A DNA stretch of 36,124 bases from assembly GCA_023441965.1 (NCBI GenBank), contig JAEZNB010000077.1, forward strand, positions 1-36,124. Reading direction: 5' to 3'. Positions 24,739 through 32,900 of this stretch are shown here, one piece after another. Position numbers and translations under genes: made by a program. Source of the DNA: Bacillota bacterium. GTDB lineage: Bacteria; Bacillota; Clostridia; Lachnospirales; Lachnospiraceae. Within the stretch, counting starts at the first letter, position 1. Each line of letters opens with the position of its first letter. The notes beneath the pieces were generated by a model. The model saw only the letters and a program-made list of their open reading frames with translations, was not told where the DNA came from and did not search any database.

Positions 24739-25431
24739 ATGAAAAGAGGAAAGAAATATATCGAAGCTGCGAAGCTGGTCGACAGATCCGTTCAGTATGA
24801 TGCAGCAGAAGCAATCAGCCTGGTGAAGAAGGCTGCGGTTGCTAAATTTGATGAAACAGTCGAAGCTCACATCAGACTTGGTGTTGATGGACGTCATGCT
24901 GATCAGCAGGTTCGTGGTGCGGTAGTATTACCTCACGGAACCGGTAAGACCGTTCGTGTGCTGGTATTTGCCAAGGGCGACAAGGCAAATGAGGCACAGG
25001 CAGCCGGTGCTGATTATGTAGGCGCAGACGAGCTTATTCCCAAGATCCAGAATGAAAACTGGTTCGAGTTTGACGTAGTAGTAGCAACTCCTGACATGAT
25101 GGGTGTTGTAGGTCGTCTCGGCCGTGTTCTCGGTCCTAAGGGCTTAATGCCGAACCCTAAGGCCGGCACCGTTACCATGGACGTTGCGAAAGCAATCGCC
25201 GATATCAAGGCAGGTAAGATCGAGTACAGACTTGACAAGACCAATATTATCCATGTTCCTCTGGGCAAGGCTTCCTTCTCCGAGGAAATGCTGACTGACA
25301 ACTTTACCACACTGATCGGTGCTATCATCAAGGCGAAGCCCGCTGCAGCAAAGGGTCAGTATTTAAGAAGCGTTACTCTGGCATCCACCATGGGTCCTGG
25401 CGTAAAGCTGAACACAGCAAAATTAAGCTAA
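24739..25431 (+). CDS. rplA: Ribosomal protein uL1
   Basis: A 230-residue protein of the ribosomal L1 stalk and probable repressor of its own operon. Diagnostic segments include VLPHGTGKTVRV, TPDMMGVVGRLGRVLGPKGL and MPNPKAGTVT. AGGAGG precedes the ATG by 8 bases. Transcription of the next genes restarts from a separate promoter. Confidence 0.97.
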   Translation: MKRGKKYIEAAKLVDRSVQYDAAEAISLVKKAAVAKFDETVEAHIRLGVDGRHADQQVRGAVVLPHGTGKTVRVLVFAKGDKANEAQAAGADYVGADELIPKIQNENWFEFDVVVATPDMMGVVGRLGRVLGPKGLMPNPKAGTVTMDVAKAIADIKAGKIEYRLDKTNIIHVPLGKASFSEEMLTDNFTTLIGAIIKAKPAAAKGQYLRSVTLASTMGPGVKLNTAKLS

Positions 25432-25452
25432 TCAGAATCATAAAAATGCAGG

Positions 25453-25482
25453 TTGACAGGAGTTTAAAGTTCGTGTTATAAT
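25453..25482 (+). promoter_or_regulatory. Promoter of the rplJ-rplL operon
   Basis: Perfect TTGACA (25453-25458) and TATAAT (25477-25482), 18-base spacing, with TG at 25474-25475 (extended -10). Very strong, as expected for ribosomal genes. Confidence 0.85.
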
Positions 25483-25496
25483 GCGTTTTGTGAATA

Positions 25497-25576
25497 ACTG
25501 CCGAAGACAGTAGGTGCCGCAAGGCGTAAGGTGCTACCGCCTACCGAGGAAAAGTTGGTTTTTTGATTGATATCAG
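25497..25576 (+). promoter_or_regulatory. L10 leader RNA structure
   Basis: A branched fold closes with GTAGG (25510-25514) and CCTAC (25540-25544). It contains GCC-GCAA-GGC (25516-25525) and GGT-GCT-ACC (25530-25538). Position and branching match the ribosomal L10 leader, which binds L10(L12)4 to control the operon. Confidence 0.7.
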
Positions 25577-25612
25577 AACCTCTTTCTGCTTTGGCAGGAA
25601 GAGGTTTTTTTT
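25577..25612 (+). terminator. Attenuator terminator in the rplJ leader
   Basis: AACCTCTTTCTGC (25577-25589) pairs with GCAGGAAGAGGTT (25594-25606), a 13-bp stem with a TTTG loop and eight T residues from 25605 to 25612. It is placed between the L10 leader and rplJ, so readthrough is likely controlled by the upstream fold. Confidence 0.9.
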
Positions 25613-25694
25613 CGCATAAGCTAAGTTCCTCCACAGGCTGATTGCCGGAGGGATGAGACAGCTTATGCAGTAACTAAGTTAAGGAGGTGTACGA

Positions 25695-26180
25695 ATGGCT
25701 AAAGTAGAATTAAAGCAACCCATCGTTGAAGAGATTTCCGGTTACGTGAAAGAAGCGAAGGCTGTCGTTCTGGTAGACTACCGCGGATTAACCGTAGCTG
25801 AAGATACAGAGCTTCGTAAGGCTTTAAGACAGGCTGGTGTAGTATACAAAGTTTACAAGAACACAATGCTTAACTTTGCTTTCAAAGGAACAGAGTTCGA
25901 AGCATTAGCTAAGGATCTGAACGGTCCTACCGCTGTTGCCTTCGGTATGCAGGATGCTACCGCTCCCGCAAGAATTCTGAACGATCTCGCGAAGAAGATG
26001 CCGAAGTTAGAGTTTAAGGCTGGCGTTGTTGAGGGAACCTACTACGATCAGAAGGGTATCCAGGTTATCGCAACAATTCCTTCCAGGGAAGTTCTTATTT
26101 CCAAGTTACTTGGAAGCTTACAGTCACCGATTGCAAATCTTGCTCGTGTGCTTAAGCAGATTGCTGAAAAAGCAGCATAA
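25695..26180 (+). CDS. rplJ: Ribosomal protein uL10
   Basis: A 161-residue stalk-base protein that carries L7/L12 dimers and is the likely repressor acting on the leader. The N-terminal AVVLVDYRGLTVAEDTELRK and the KNTMLNFAF segment are typical. AAGGAGGTG precedes the ATG. Slightly shorter than average (165-175) but complete. Confidence 0.97.
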   Translation: MAKVELKQPIVEEISGYVKEAKAVVLVDYRGLTVAEDTELRKALRQAGVVYKVYKNTMLNFAFKGTEFEALAKDLNGPTAVAFGMQDATAPARILNDLAKKMPKLEFKAGVVEGTYYDQKGIQVIATIPSREVLISKLLGSLQSPIANLARVLKQIAEKAA

Positions 26181-26251
26181 TAACCAGAAACTTTGCAGGC
26201 AGAGCTTAAGAATGCCGCCTGTCATTAAAATTCATATGGAGGTATATTAAA

Positions 26252-26620
26252 ATGACAACTCAAGAGTTTATCGAGGCAATTAAAGGCCTTAGCGTATTAG
26301 AATTAAATGAATTAGTAAAAGCTTGTGAAGCAGAGTTCGGCGTATCCGCAGCAGCAGGTGTTGTAGTTGCAGCAGGTCCTGCAGCAGGCGCAGCAGAAGA
26401 GGAAGAGAAGACTGAGTTCAACGTAGAGTTAACCGATGTTGGTCCTAACAAGGTTAAGGTTATCAAGGTTGTTCGTGAAGCAACCGGCTTAGGCTTAAAG
26501 GAAGCTAAGGATCTCGTTGATGCAGCTCCTAAGATGGTTAAGGAAGGCGCAAGCAAGGCAGAGGCTGAGGATATCAAGGCTAAGCTTGAGGCAGAAGGCG
26601 CTAAGGTTACATTAAAATAA
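26252..26620 (+). CDS. rplL: Ribosomal protein bL12 (L7/L12)
   Basis: A 122-residue stalk protein with an N-terminal dimerisation region, an Ala/Gly/Glu-rich hinge (about 33-52), and the C-terminal domain KVIKVVREATGLGLKEAKDL that contacts translation factors. ATATGGAGG precedes the ATG. A terminator follows, which is unusual since rpoB commonly comes directly next. Confidence 0.97.
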   Translation: MTTQEFIEAIKGLSVLELNELVKACEAEFGVSAAAGVVVAAGPAAGAAEEEEKTEFNVELTDVGPNKVKVIKVVREATGLGLKEAKDLVDAAPKMVKEGASKAEAEDIKAKLEAEGAKVTLK

Positions 26621-26690
26621 GTTTCATGATTTTTATGAAGAAAAAGCAGAGGGTGATTGACTGTTCAATCCCTTGTAAGCAATAAATACC

Positions 26691-26748
26691 GGCAGGCATT
26701 TGTAGGTTTAGGACGTAATTCCTGAACTCAAGGATGGCTGCCTTTTTT
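26691..26748 (+). terminator. Terminator after rplL
   Basis: GGCAG (26691-26695) pairs with CTGCC (26738-26742) beneath an inner hairpin with a TTAGGA/TTCCT-type stem; six T residues end at 26748. It separates the ribosomal genes from the accessory region. Confidence 0.8.
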
Positions 26749-26749
26749 A

Positions 26750-27009
26750 TAATAAAATATGTTATGATAAATAGTAAAATATTGGTATACAATGTCTACA
26801 GAGAAACCCTAAAAAATAAATATATAATAATGAAAATTCACCATGAGAATCGACAATAGAGAAATAATAATAGATATTTATTAGATGAAGAATGAATAAA
26901 ACAATATTTTCCATATACGACATGTTATAAATGATTAATGTATGCTATTATTATATTACCACCCGGGGGAGCTATTAATCATAAATAATATAAAGAAAGG
27001 ATTGCGTAT
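26750..27009 (+). other. AT-rich intergenic region
   Basis: About 260 bases of strongly AT-rich sequence with no gene. The composition differs sharply from the ribosomal genes before it and continues into the next gene, marking the left edge of the accessory segment. AAAGAAAGG (26992-27000) is the apparent ribosome binding site for the ATG at 27010. Confidence 0.6.
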
Positions 27010-27035
27010 ATGAGAAGTTAAAGAATATTTTTGCT

Positions 27036-28154
27036 ATGTGCTTGGTTTGTATAATGATTTTTACAACAGCATCAACTGGTTTTGCATCATCAGAAAATGA
27101 TAAACCATTCAAGAATTTTGTCACGGATGATGGCAGACTGACGGAAAGTGGATATACTGAAATTAAAAACAATGCTACTAAGTATGTTTATACTGAAGAT
27201 AAGAGAGTTGATCAGATTGAAAATTTAATGAGTAAAAGAAATGAAGTAATAGCTGAAATCAACCATAATTCTGATCTAACATATAATGATAAAAAGAAAC
27301 TTGAGAGTGAATTAAAAAAGCTAAATAATCAATTAAAGAAACTCGGTGTTATGGATGGTGTTCCAGAGGAAATAAAGAGGGTACCATCAACAAGTCAGGT
27401 ATATTCATCCATATCAACACAGGCCGTACCACCTATATCTTATTTTGATTTTTATTCGAGCGCCTTAAATGTAACTTCATGGGAAGCATCATATACATAT
27501 AACGGAAAAAGCTATAGAACCTGCACGGTAAATCTACAGGATAAATCCGGGGGCATGAAGTATTTATCAAAAGTCTATCAAACGGATAAAGTTGTTAAAG
27601 GGAGTTTATATGATTTAAATCAAGTGAATTCGTTTCTACTATCTGGTATTAAGATGGCTGCAAAGAAAGCGAATTCATATAATCCATTTATACAAGCTAG
27701 AATAGGAATTAATATTCTCATAAGTATGATTCCGAATTATCAGCCGCAATATTTGATTACTGGAAGCGTTGTTCATACTATACCAAGCGTATCAAAAGAT
27801 GAATATATTCAGTATGTTTATGTCTATGATGATAGTGTTGGTGATTGGAGATTATGTGGTGCTGGAAATTATGCTTATTGTACAATTAGTAATATAATTT
27901 ATACACGACCAGGGAGTGTGATAATACCTAATTATCTTACTAAAGTGCAATACTTTTATGGTACCTACAATACATTAAGACAGGAATCTGTATACTGGTT
28001 TGCAGCTCAAAAGCAAGCGGGCATTCAAGGTGCACCACTAGATGGTGTCCTAAAGACGATTGATATAGATTACGAAGAGAATTCATCATTAATGCGTATA
28101 ATAAGTATCAATTTAGCTGCAGACCAATATCCCGGATTAATTAATTTATACTGA
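27036..28154 (+). CDS. Secreted protein of unknown function, start region probably frameshifted
   Basis: An unrecognised 372-residue protein. It begins inside a hydrophobic stretch (CLVCIMIFTT) ending TGFASS, a signal-peptide end. A ribosome binding site and ATG lie at 27010, but that frame stops after three codons. Adding one base in codon 2 would give M-[K/R]-KLKNIFAMCLV..., a textbook signal peptide continuous with this frame. So either the gene is damaged by a one-base loss or it starts weakly at ATG 27036. The mature part has a Lys/Glu-rich coiled-coil stretch (about 65-110) and a long beta-type, Tyr-rich domain. Base composition is AT-rich unlike the neighbours, suggesting transfer. Confidence 0.6.
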   Translation: MCLVCIMIFTTASTGFASSENDKPFKNFVTDDGRLTESGYTEIKNNATKYVYTEDKRVDQIENLMSKRNEVIAEINHNSDLTYNDKKKLESELKKLNNQLKKLGVMDGVPEEIKRVPSTSQVYSSISTQAVPPISYFDFYSSALNVTSWEASYTYNGKSYRTCTVNLQDKSGGMKYLSKVYQTDKVVKGSLYDLNQVNSFLLSGIKMAAKKANSYNPFIQARIGINILISMIPNYQPQYLITGSVVHTIPSVSKDEYIQYVYVYDDSVGDWRLCGAGNYAYCTISNIIYTRPGSVIIPNYLTKVQYFYGTYNTLRQESVYWFAAQKQAGIQGAPLDGVLKTIDIDYEENSSLMRIISINLAADQYPGLINLY

Positions 28155-28251
28155 TTTTGAAGGTTATTATGTAGTTAAAGTGCAAATTAATAGTGACTAT
28201 AAATGTACAAAAATTATCATCGATAAAATATTTATTATGGGGAGATCTTCT

Positions 28252-28797
28252 ATGGCAAGAAATATAAAGAAAATTTTATTATTAATATTACTTGCGGGCC
28301 TGATATTATTTATCCTGTACCGGATATCATTTATTCCCAAGCATATTGATCTGTCCTATGATGGAATTATGTACTCAACAGAGGCTTATTTGGCGAAGGA
28401 TTATGATAGTCTGAATATGCAGAAAACAACATTACATATGAGAGGGAAGCTCTATAAACCATGGTTTAAAAAGCAGACCTTTGAAGGCTTTATAGATACT
28501 GATCTCGCTCCTGTGGATGATAAGACTATACACCCAGCATTTCTTCATCACTTTGAATCAATACCAATATACATACAGTATTATATCAGACCCCAAAAAA
28601 CTATACAAACGGTAAGCTATGCTAATACGTTCATCTACAAGGATTTGAGCGGAATTTATCTAGAGTTCAAAGAATTTTCAGGACTTGAGGGATACTCTGT
28701 TGTAGCACCTGGTGAAGCTATTGAAGACATAGACGAAGTCTGGCAGGATATTTTAGATATAATCACTGTTGATGCTGTCCCTGCTGAGACAGATTAA
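28252..28797 (+). CDS. Small membrane-anchored protein of unknown function
   Basis: A 181-residue protein with a single N-terminal hydrophobic segment (about residues 7-24, IKKILLLILLAGLILFIL) and an extracytoplasmic domain rich in Tyr, Ile and acidic residues. ATG 28252 is chosen because GGGGAG lies 7 bases upstream; upstream in-frame codons from 28180 lack a site. No lipobox Cys is present. It follows the secreted protein by about 100 bases on the same strand, and a strong terminator follows, so the two may be one unit. I recognise no family. Confidence 0.65.
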   Translation: MARNIKKILLLILLAGLILFILYRISFIPKHIDLSYDGIMYSTEAYLAKDYDSLNMQKTTLHMRGKLYKPWFKKQTFEGFIDTDLAPVDDKTIHPAFLHHFESIPIYIQYYIRPQKTIQTVSYANTFIYKDLSGIYLEFKEFSGLEGYSVVAPGEAIEDIDEVWQDILDIITVDAVPAETD

Positions 28798-28835
28798 TAG
28801 GAACAGATAATAAATATATTGAGAAACACAGGAAG

Positions 28836-28879
28836 GGCTTATGTCATAGCTTAAAAGCTATAGAACATAAGCCTTTTTT
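28836..28879 (+). terminator. Intrinsic terminator after the small membrane protein gene
   Basis: GGCTTATGT (28836-28844) pairs with ACATAAGCC (28865-28873), extended after a small internal loop by ATAGCTT with AAGCTAT, then six T residues. Confidence 0.9.
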
Positions 28880-28881
28880 AT

Positions 28882-29501
28882 GTAGACCTTTGTGGAAAAG
28901 CAAAGAAGATAGCTCTGGTGGGCTATAACGGTGCCGGTAAGACGACTCTGACCAAGCTTTTGATGAGGTTATATTATACGAAGGAAGGCAATATCACTCA
29001 TATACCGCACGGATATCCGGGATTATGATGTGGAGGGATACCGCAGCAGTATTGGTGCCGTGTTCCAGGATTACCGGATCTATGCAGCCAAAGTCCGGGA
29101 GAATGTGGTCATGGACCTGCCGGACTCTGGGAGCAGCGATAAGGTACTGACCTCTTTAAAGCAGAGCGGCTTTGTTGAGAGGCTGGAGACACTAAAGGAT
29201 GGGATCGATACACCGCCGACAACGGAATTCGAAGAGAACTGAATGGACTTATCCGAGTGTCAGAAGCTGGAAGTTGCCAGAGGCTTCTATAAGGACATGA
29301 ATCTGATCATCCTGGATGAACCCTCCAGTGCCCCGGACCCGATTACAGAATATTACGTAGGCAGACCGAATCTTCATGCTGGAGAAGGGAAGAATTATCG
29401 AGGAAGGAACTTATAAAGAACTTCTTGCCAGGAACGGTAAATATGCCAAGATGTGGGCTGCCCAGGCCGTAAATATGCGGACGGTTAAGATTAACAACTA
29501 A
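28882..29501 (+). pseudogene. Decayed ABC-transporter ATPase domain
   Basis: Remnant of an exporter-type ATPase domain. The readable parts are Walker A GYNGAGKTTLTKLL (frame from 28882), TDIRDYDVEGYRSSIGAVFQ with the Q-loop (second frame, from 29009), a degenerate signature LSECQK and Walker B LIILDEPSS in the same frame, and RIFMLEKGRIIEEGTYKELL (third frame, from 29364) to a stop at 29499. The domain starts abruptly behind a terminator without its membrane part. It has a frameshift before 29009, an in-frame TGA at 29240-29242, and an internal loss removing the H-loop. Base composition resembles the host core genes rather than the AT-rich genes to its left. It cannot encode a working ATPase. 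Confidence 0.88.
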
Positions 29502-29524
29502 CAATATAATTACGAATTAGACAA

Positions 29525-29553
29525 AAAGAACGATGTCCCCGTCGTTCTTTTTT
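29525..29553 (+). terminator. Intrinsic terminator upstream of the rpoB promoter
   Basis: AAAGAACGA (29525-29533) pairs with TCGTTCTTT (29542-29550), with flanking A-run and T-run, so it could work in both directions. It insulates rpoB from the accessory region. Confidence 0.88.
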
Positions 29554-29694
29554 GAGATATGTAACTATGAACGTAAAAACCGTTAAATTTTTGGGAATAA
29601 TAGTACTAACCTACGAAAATGGTAATAATTTACTGAAATCTACAATCATTTAATATATTATTCCGAAAATTAAAAAAAGTCAATAAATTTTTTA

Positions 29695-29723
29695 TTGACA
29701 GTAGAAAAAATATGTGCTAGTAT
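29695..29723 (+). promoter_or_regulatory. Promoter of rpoB-rpoC
   Basis: Perfect TTGACA (29695-29700) and TAGTAT (29718-29723) with 17-base spacing and an extended TG at 29715-29716. The leader to rpoB is about 190 bases. Confidence 0.75.
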
Positions 29724-29820
29724 GAAAGATGCACTATTGTGGTGTTATATGCCTAATTAGTATTATTATAGCATATATACCTAAAAAAGAAAAGCGGTTT
29801 TTTACGCGATAAGTGGAATT

Positions 29821-29882
29821 GGCTTGCCGGTTCTGCTTGCATAAACATAAGATCTCCGGAGCCAAGGAAAGCCGGAGTTTTT
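29821..29882 (+). promoter_or_regulatory. Possible attenuator in the rpoB leader
   Basis: CTCCGG (29854-29859) pairs with CCGGAG (29872-29877) followed by five T residues, a terminator-like hairpin. The same CCGGAGCC can instead pair with GGCT..CCGG at 29821-29830, a mutually exclusive antiterminator. The regulatory reading is inference. Confidence 0.45.
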
Positions 29883-29916
29883 ATGGACATATAAAATTCA
29901 AGGGGTGAAAACGTCA

Positions 29917-32900
29917 ATGGATAGAAACAGAATGCATCCGGTTAAGGTTGGAAATAACGTTAGAATGAGTTACTCCAAGCAGAAGGAAGTTTTGGAGATG
30001 CCAAATCTAATTGAAGTTCAGAAGGATTCCTATCAATGGTTTCTAAACGAAGGACTCAAGGAAGTATTTGATGATATCTCTCCTATCGCGGATTACAGCG
30101 GACACTTAAGCCTGGAATTCGTTGACTTTGTACTATGCGAGGATGACATCAAATATACGATTGAAGAGTGCAAGGAAAGAGATGCAACCTATGCAGCCCC
30201 TTTGAAGGTTAAGGTAAGGCTTCATAACAAGGAAAACAATGAAATCAACGAGCATGATATCTTCATGGGAGACCTGCCCTTAATGACAGAGACAGGAACC
30301 TTTGTCATCAATGGTGCGGAGAGAGTTATCGTAAGCCAGTTGGTACGTTCTCCCGGTATCTATTTTGCGGTTGATCACGATAAAATCGGTAAAAAGCTTT
30401 TTTCATCCACAGTAATTCCGAACAGAGGCGCATGGTTGGAGTATGAGACAGATTCCAACGATGTGTTTTATGTGCGTGTTGACCGTAACCGTAAGGTTCC
30501 GATCACGACCTTTGTCAGAGCACTGGGCTATGGAACCAACGAAGAGATCAAGCAGCTCTTTGGTGAGGAGCCGAAGATTTTAGCGAGTCTTGCCAAGGAT
30601 CCCAGTACGGCGAAGGATCCGTCCGGAAGCTATCAGGATGGTCTTCTTGAGCTGTATAAAAAGCTCCGTCCCGGCGAGCCTCTTGCAGTGGAAAATGCAG
30701 AGTCCTTATTGAATAGCATGTTCTTCGATCCCAGACGTTATGATCTGGCTAAGGTGGGCAGATATAAATTTAATAAGAAGCTGGCCTTCCGTAACAGAAT
30801 CGTGGGCTATGTCCTTTCAGAGGATGTAGTGGATAAGTCCACTGGTGAGATTATCGCTTCAGCCGGAACCCAGGTGACCAATGAGCTGGCAATCCAGATT
30901 CAGAACGCAGCAGTACAGTCTGTTATGGTACAAGCGGATGAACGGAATGTGAAGATTATCTCCAATATGATGGTAGACCTTTCTTATTATGCTCCGGAGT
31001 TAGACAAGAGGGCTCTGGGAGTTACGGAAGAGGTTTATTATCCGGTTCTGAAGAAAATCCTTGCTGAGCATACCACTGCTGAGGAGCTTAAGGAAGCCAT
31101 CAGGAAGAATATCAGCGAGTTAATACCCAAGCATATTACCAAGGAAGATATCATCGCTTCCATTAACTATAATATACATCTGGAATACGGTATCGGCGGT
31201 CCGGATGATATTGACCATCTGGGCAACAGAAGAATCAGGGCGGTTGGTGAGCTCTTACAGAACCAGTACCGCATCGGTCTGTCCAGGATGGAGCGTGTGG
31301 TCCGTGAGAGAATGACCACTCAGGATCAGGAGGGCATCAGTCCCCAGTCCCTGATTAATATTAAGCCCGTAACTGCAGCAGTGAAGGAGTTCTTCGGAAG
31401 CTCCCAGCTGTCACAGTTCATGGACCAGCATAACCCTCTCGGTGAGCTGACGCATAAGAGACGTCTCTCCGCACTGGGTCCCGGCGGTCTGTCCCGTGAC
31501 AGAGCAGGCTTCGAGGTTCGTGACGTTCACTATTCCCATTACGGAAGAATGTGCCCGGTTGAGACCCCCGAAGGTCCTAACATCGGTCTGATCAACTCTC
31601 TTGCAACCTATGCAAGAATTAACGAATATGGCTTCATTGAGGCACCTTACCGTAAGGTGGATAAGTCGGACCCGATGAATCCGAGGGTAATTGATGAGGT
31701 AGTTTACCTGACCGCAGACGAAGAGGATAAATATGTCGTGGCTCAGGCAAATGCCGAGCTGGATGAGGACGGCTACTTCGTAGAGAACTCAATCTCCGGC
31801 CGTTATAAGGAAGAGACCTCCCAGTATGAGAAGTCCAAGATTGACTTAATGGATGTGTCTCCGAAGATGGTATTCTCTGTGGCAACAGCCTTAATTCCTT
31901 TCCTGGAGAATGACGATGCGAACCGTGCCCTGATGGGTGCCAACATGCAGCGTCAGGCTGTTCCCTTGCTGATGACCGAAGCACCCGCAGTCGGAACCGG
32001 TATTGAGGCGAAAGCCGCGATCGACTCCGGTGTATGTGTTGTTGCGAAGAAAGCCGGTGTAGTGGAGCGGGTTTCCGCGAAGGAAGTTGTAATTAAGAAT
32101 GATGACGGCAGCAAGTCCACTTACCGTATGATTAAATTCTCTAAGAGCAATCAGGGTACCTGTATCAACCAGAGACCGATCGTAGGCAAGGGCGAGAAGA
32201 TTACGGCAGGTCAGGTCATCGCAGATGGTCCCTCCACCTCCAATGGAGAGCTGGCCTTAGGTAAGAATCCTCTGATCGGCTTCATGACCTGGGAAGGTTA
32301 CAATTACGAGGATGCGGTGCTCTTAAGTGAGCGTCTGGTACAGGAAGATATTTATACCTCGGTTCATATAGAAGAGTATGAAGCAGAAGCAAGAGATACC
32401 AAGCTCGGTCCCGAAGAGATCACCAGAGATGTTCCCGGTGTCGGTGATGATGCCCTGAAGGATCTGGACGAGAGAGGTATTATCCGTATCGGTGCTGAGG
32501 TCCGTGCAGGAGACATCCTGGTCGGTAAGGTAACACCGAAGGGTGAAACAGAGCTGACTGCGGAAGAGAGACTGCTTCGCGCAATCTTTGGTGAGAAGGC
32601 CAGAGAGGTAAGAGATACCTCCCTTAGAGTTCCCCATGGTGAATATGGTATCATTGTTGATGCCAAGGTATTTACCAGAGAGAATGGGGATGAGCTGTCT
32701 CCCGGAGTCAATGAGACGGTTCGTGTCTATATTGCACAGAAGAGAAAGATCCAGGTTGGTGATAAGATGGCAGGCCGCCATGGTAACAAGGGTGTAGTTT
32801 CCCGCGTATTACCGGTGGAGGATATGCCCTTCCTTCCCAATGGAAGACCTCTGGATATCGTGCTCAATCCGCTGGGCGTTCCTTCCCGTATGAACATCGG

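Noticed and set aside
28882..29501. Considered a working small ABC ATPase from the 29030 frame
   Set aside because: The frame lacks Walker A, signature and Walker B; these sit in other frames or after a stop.
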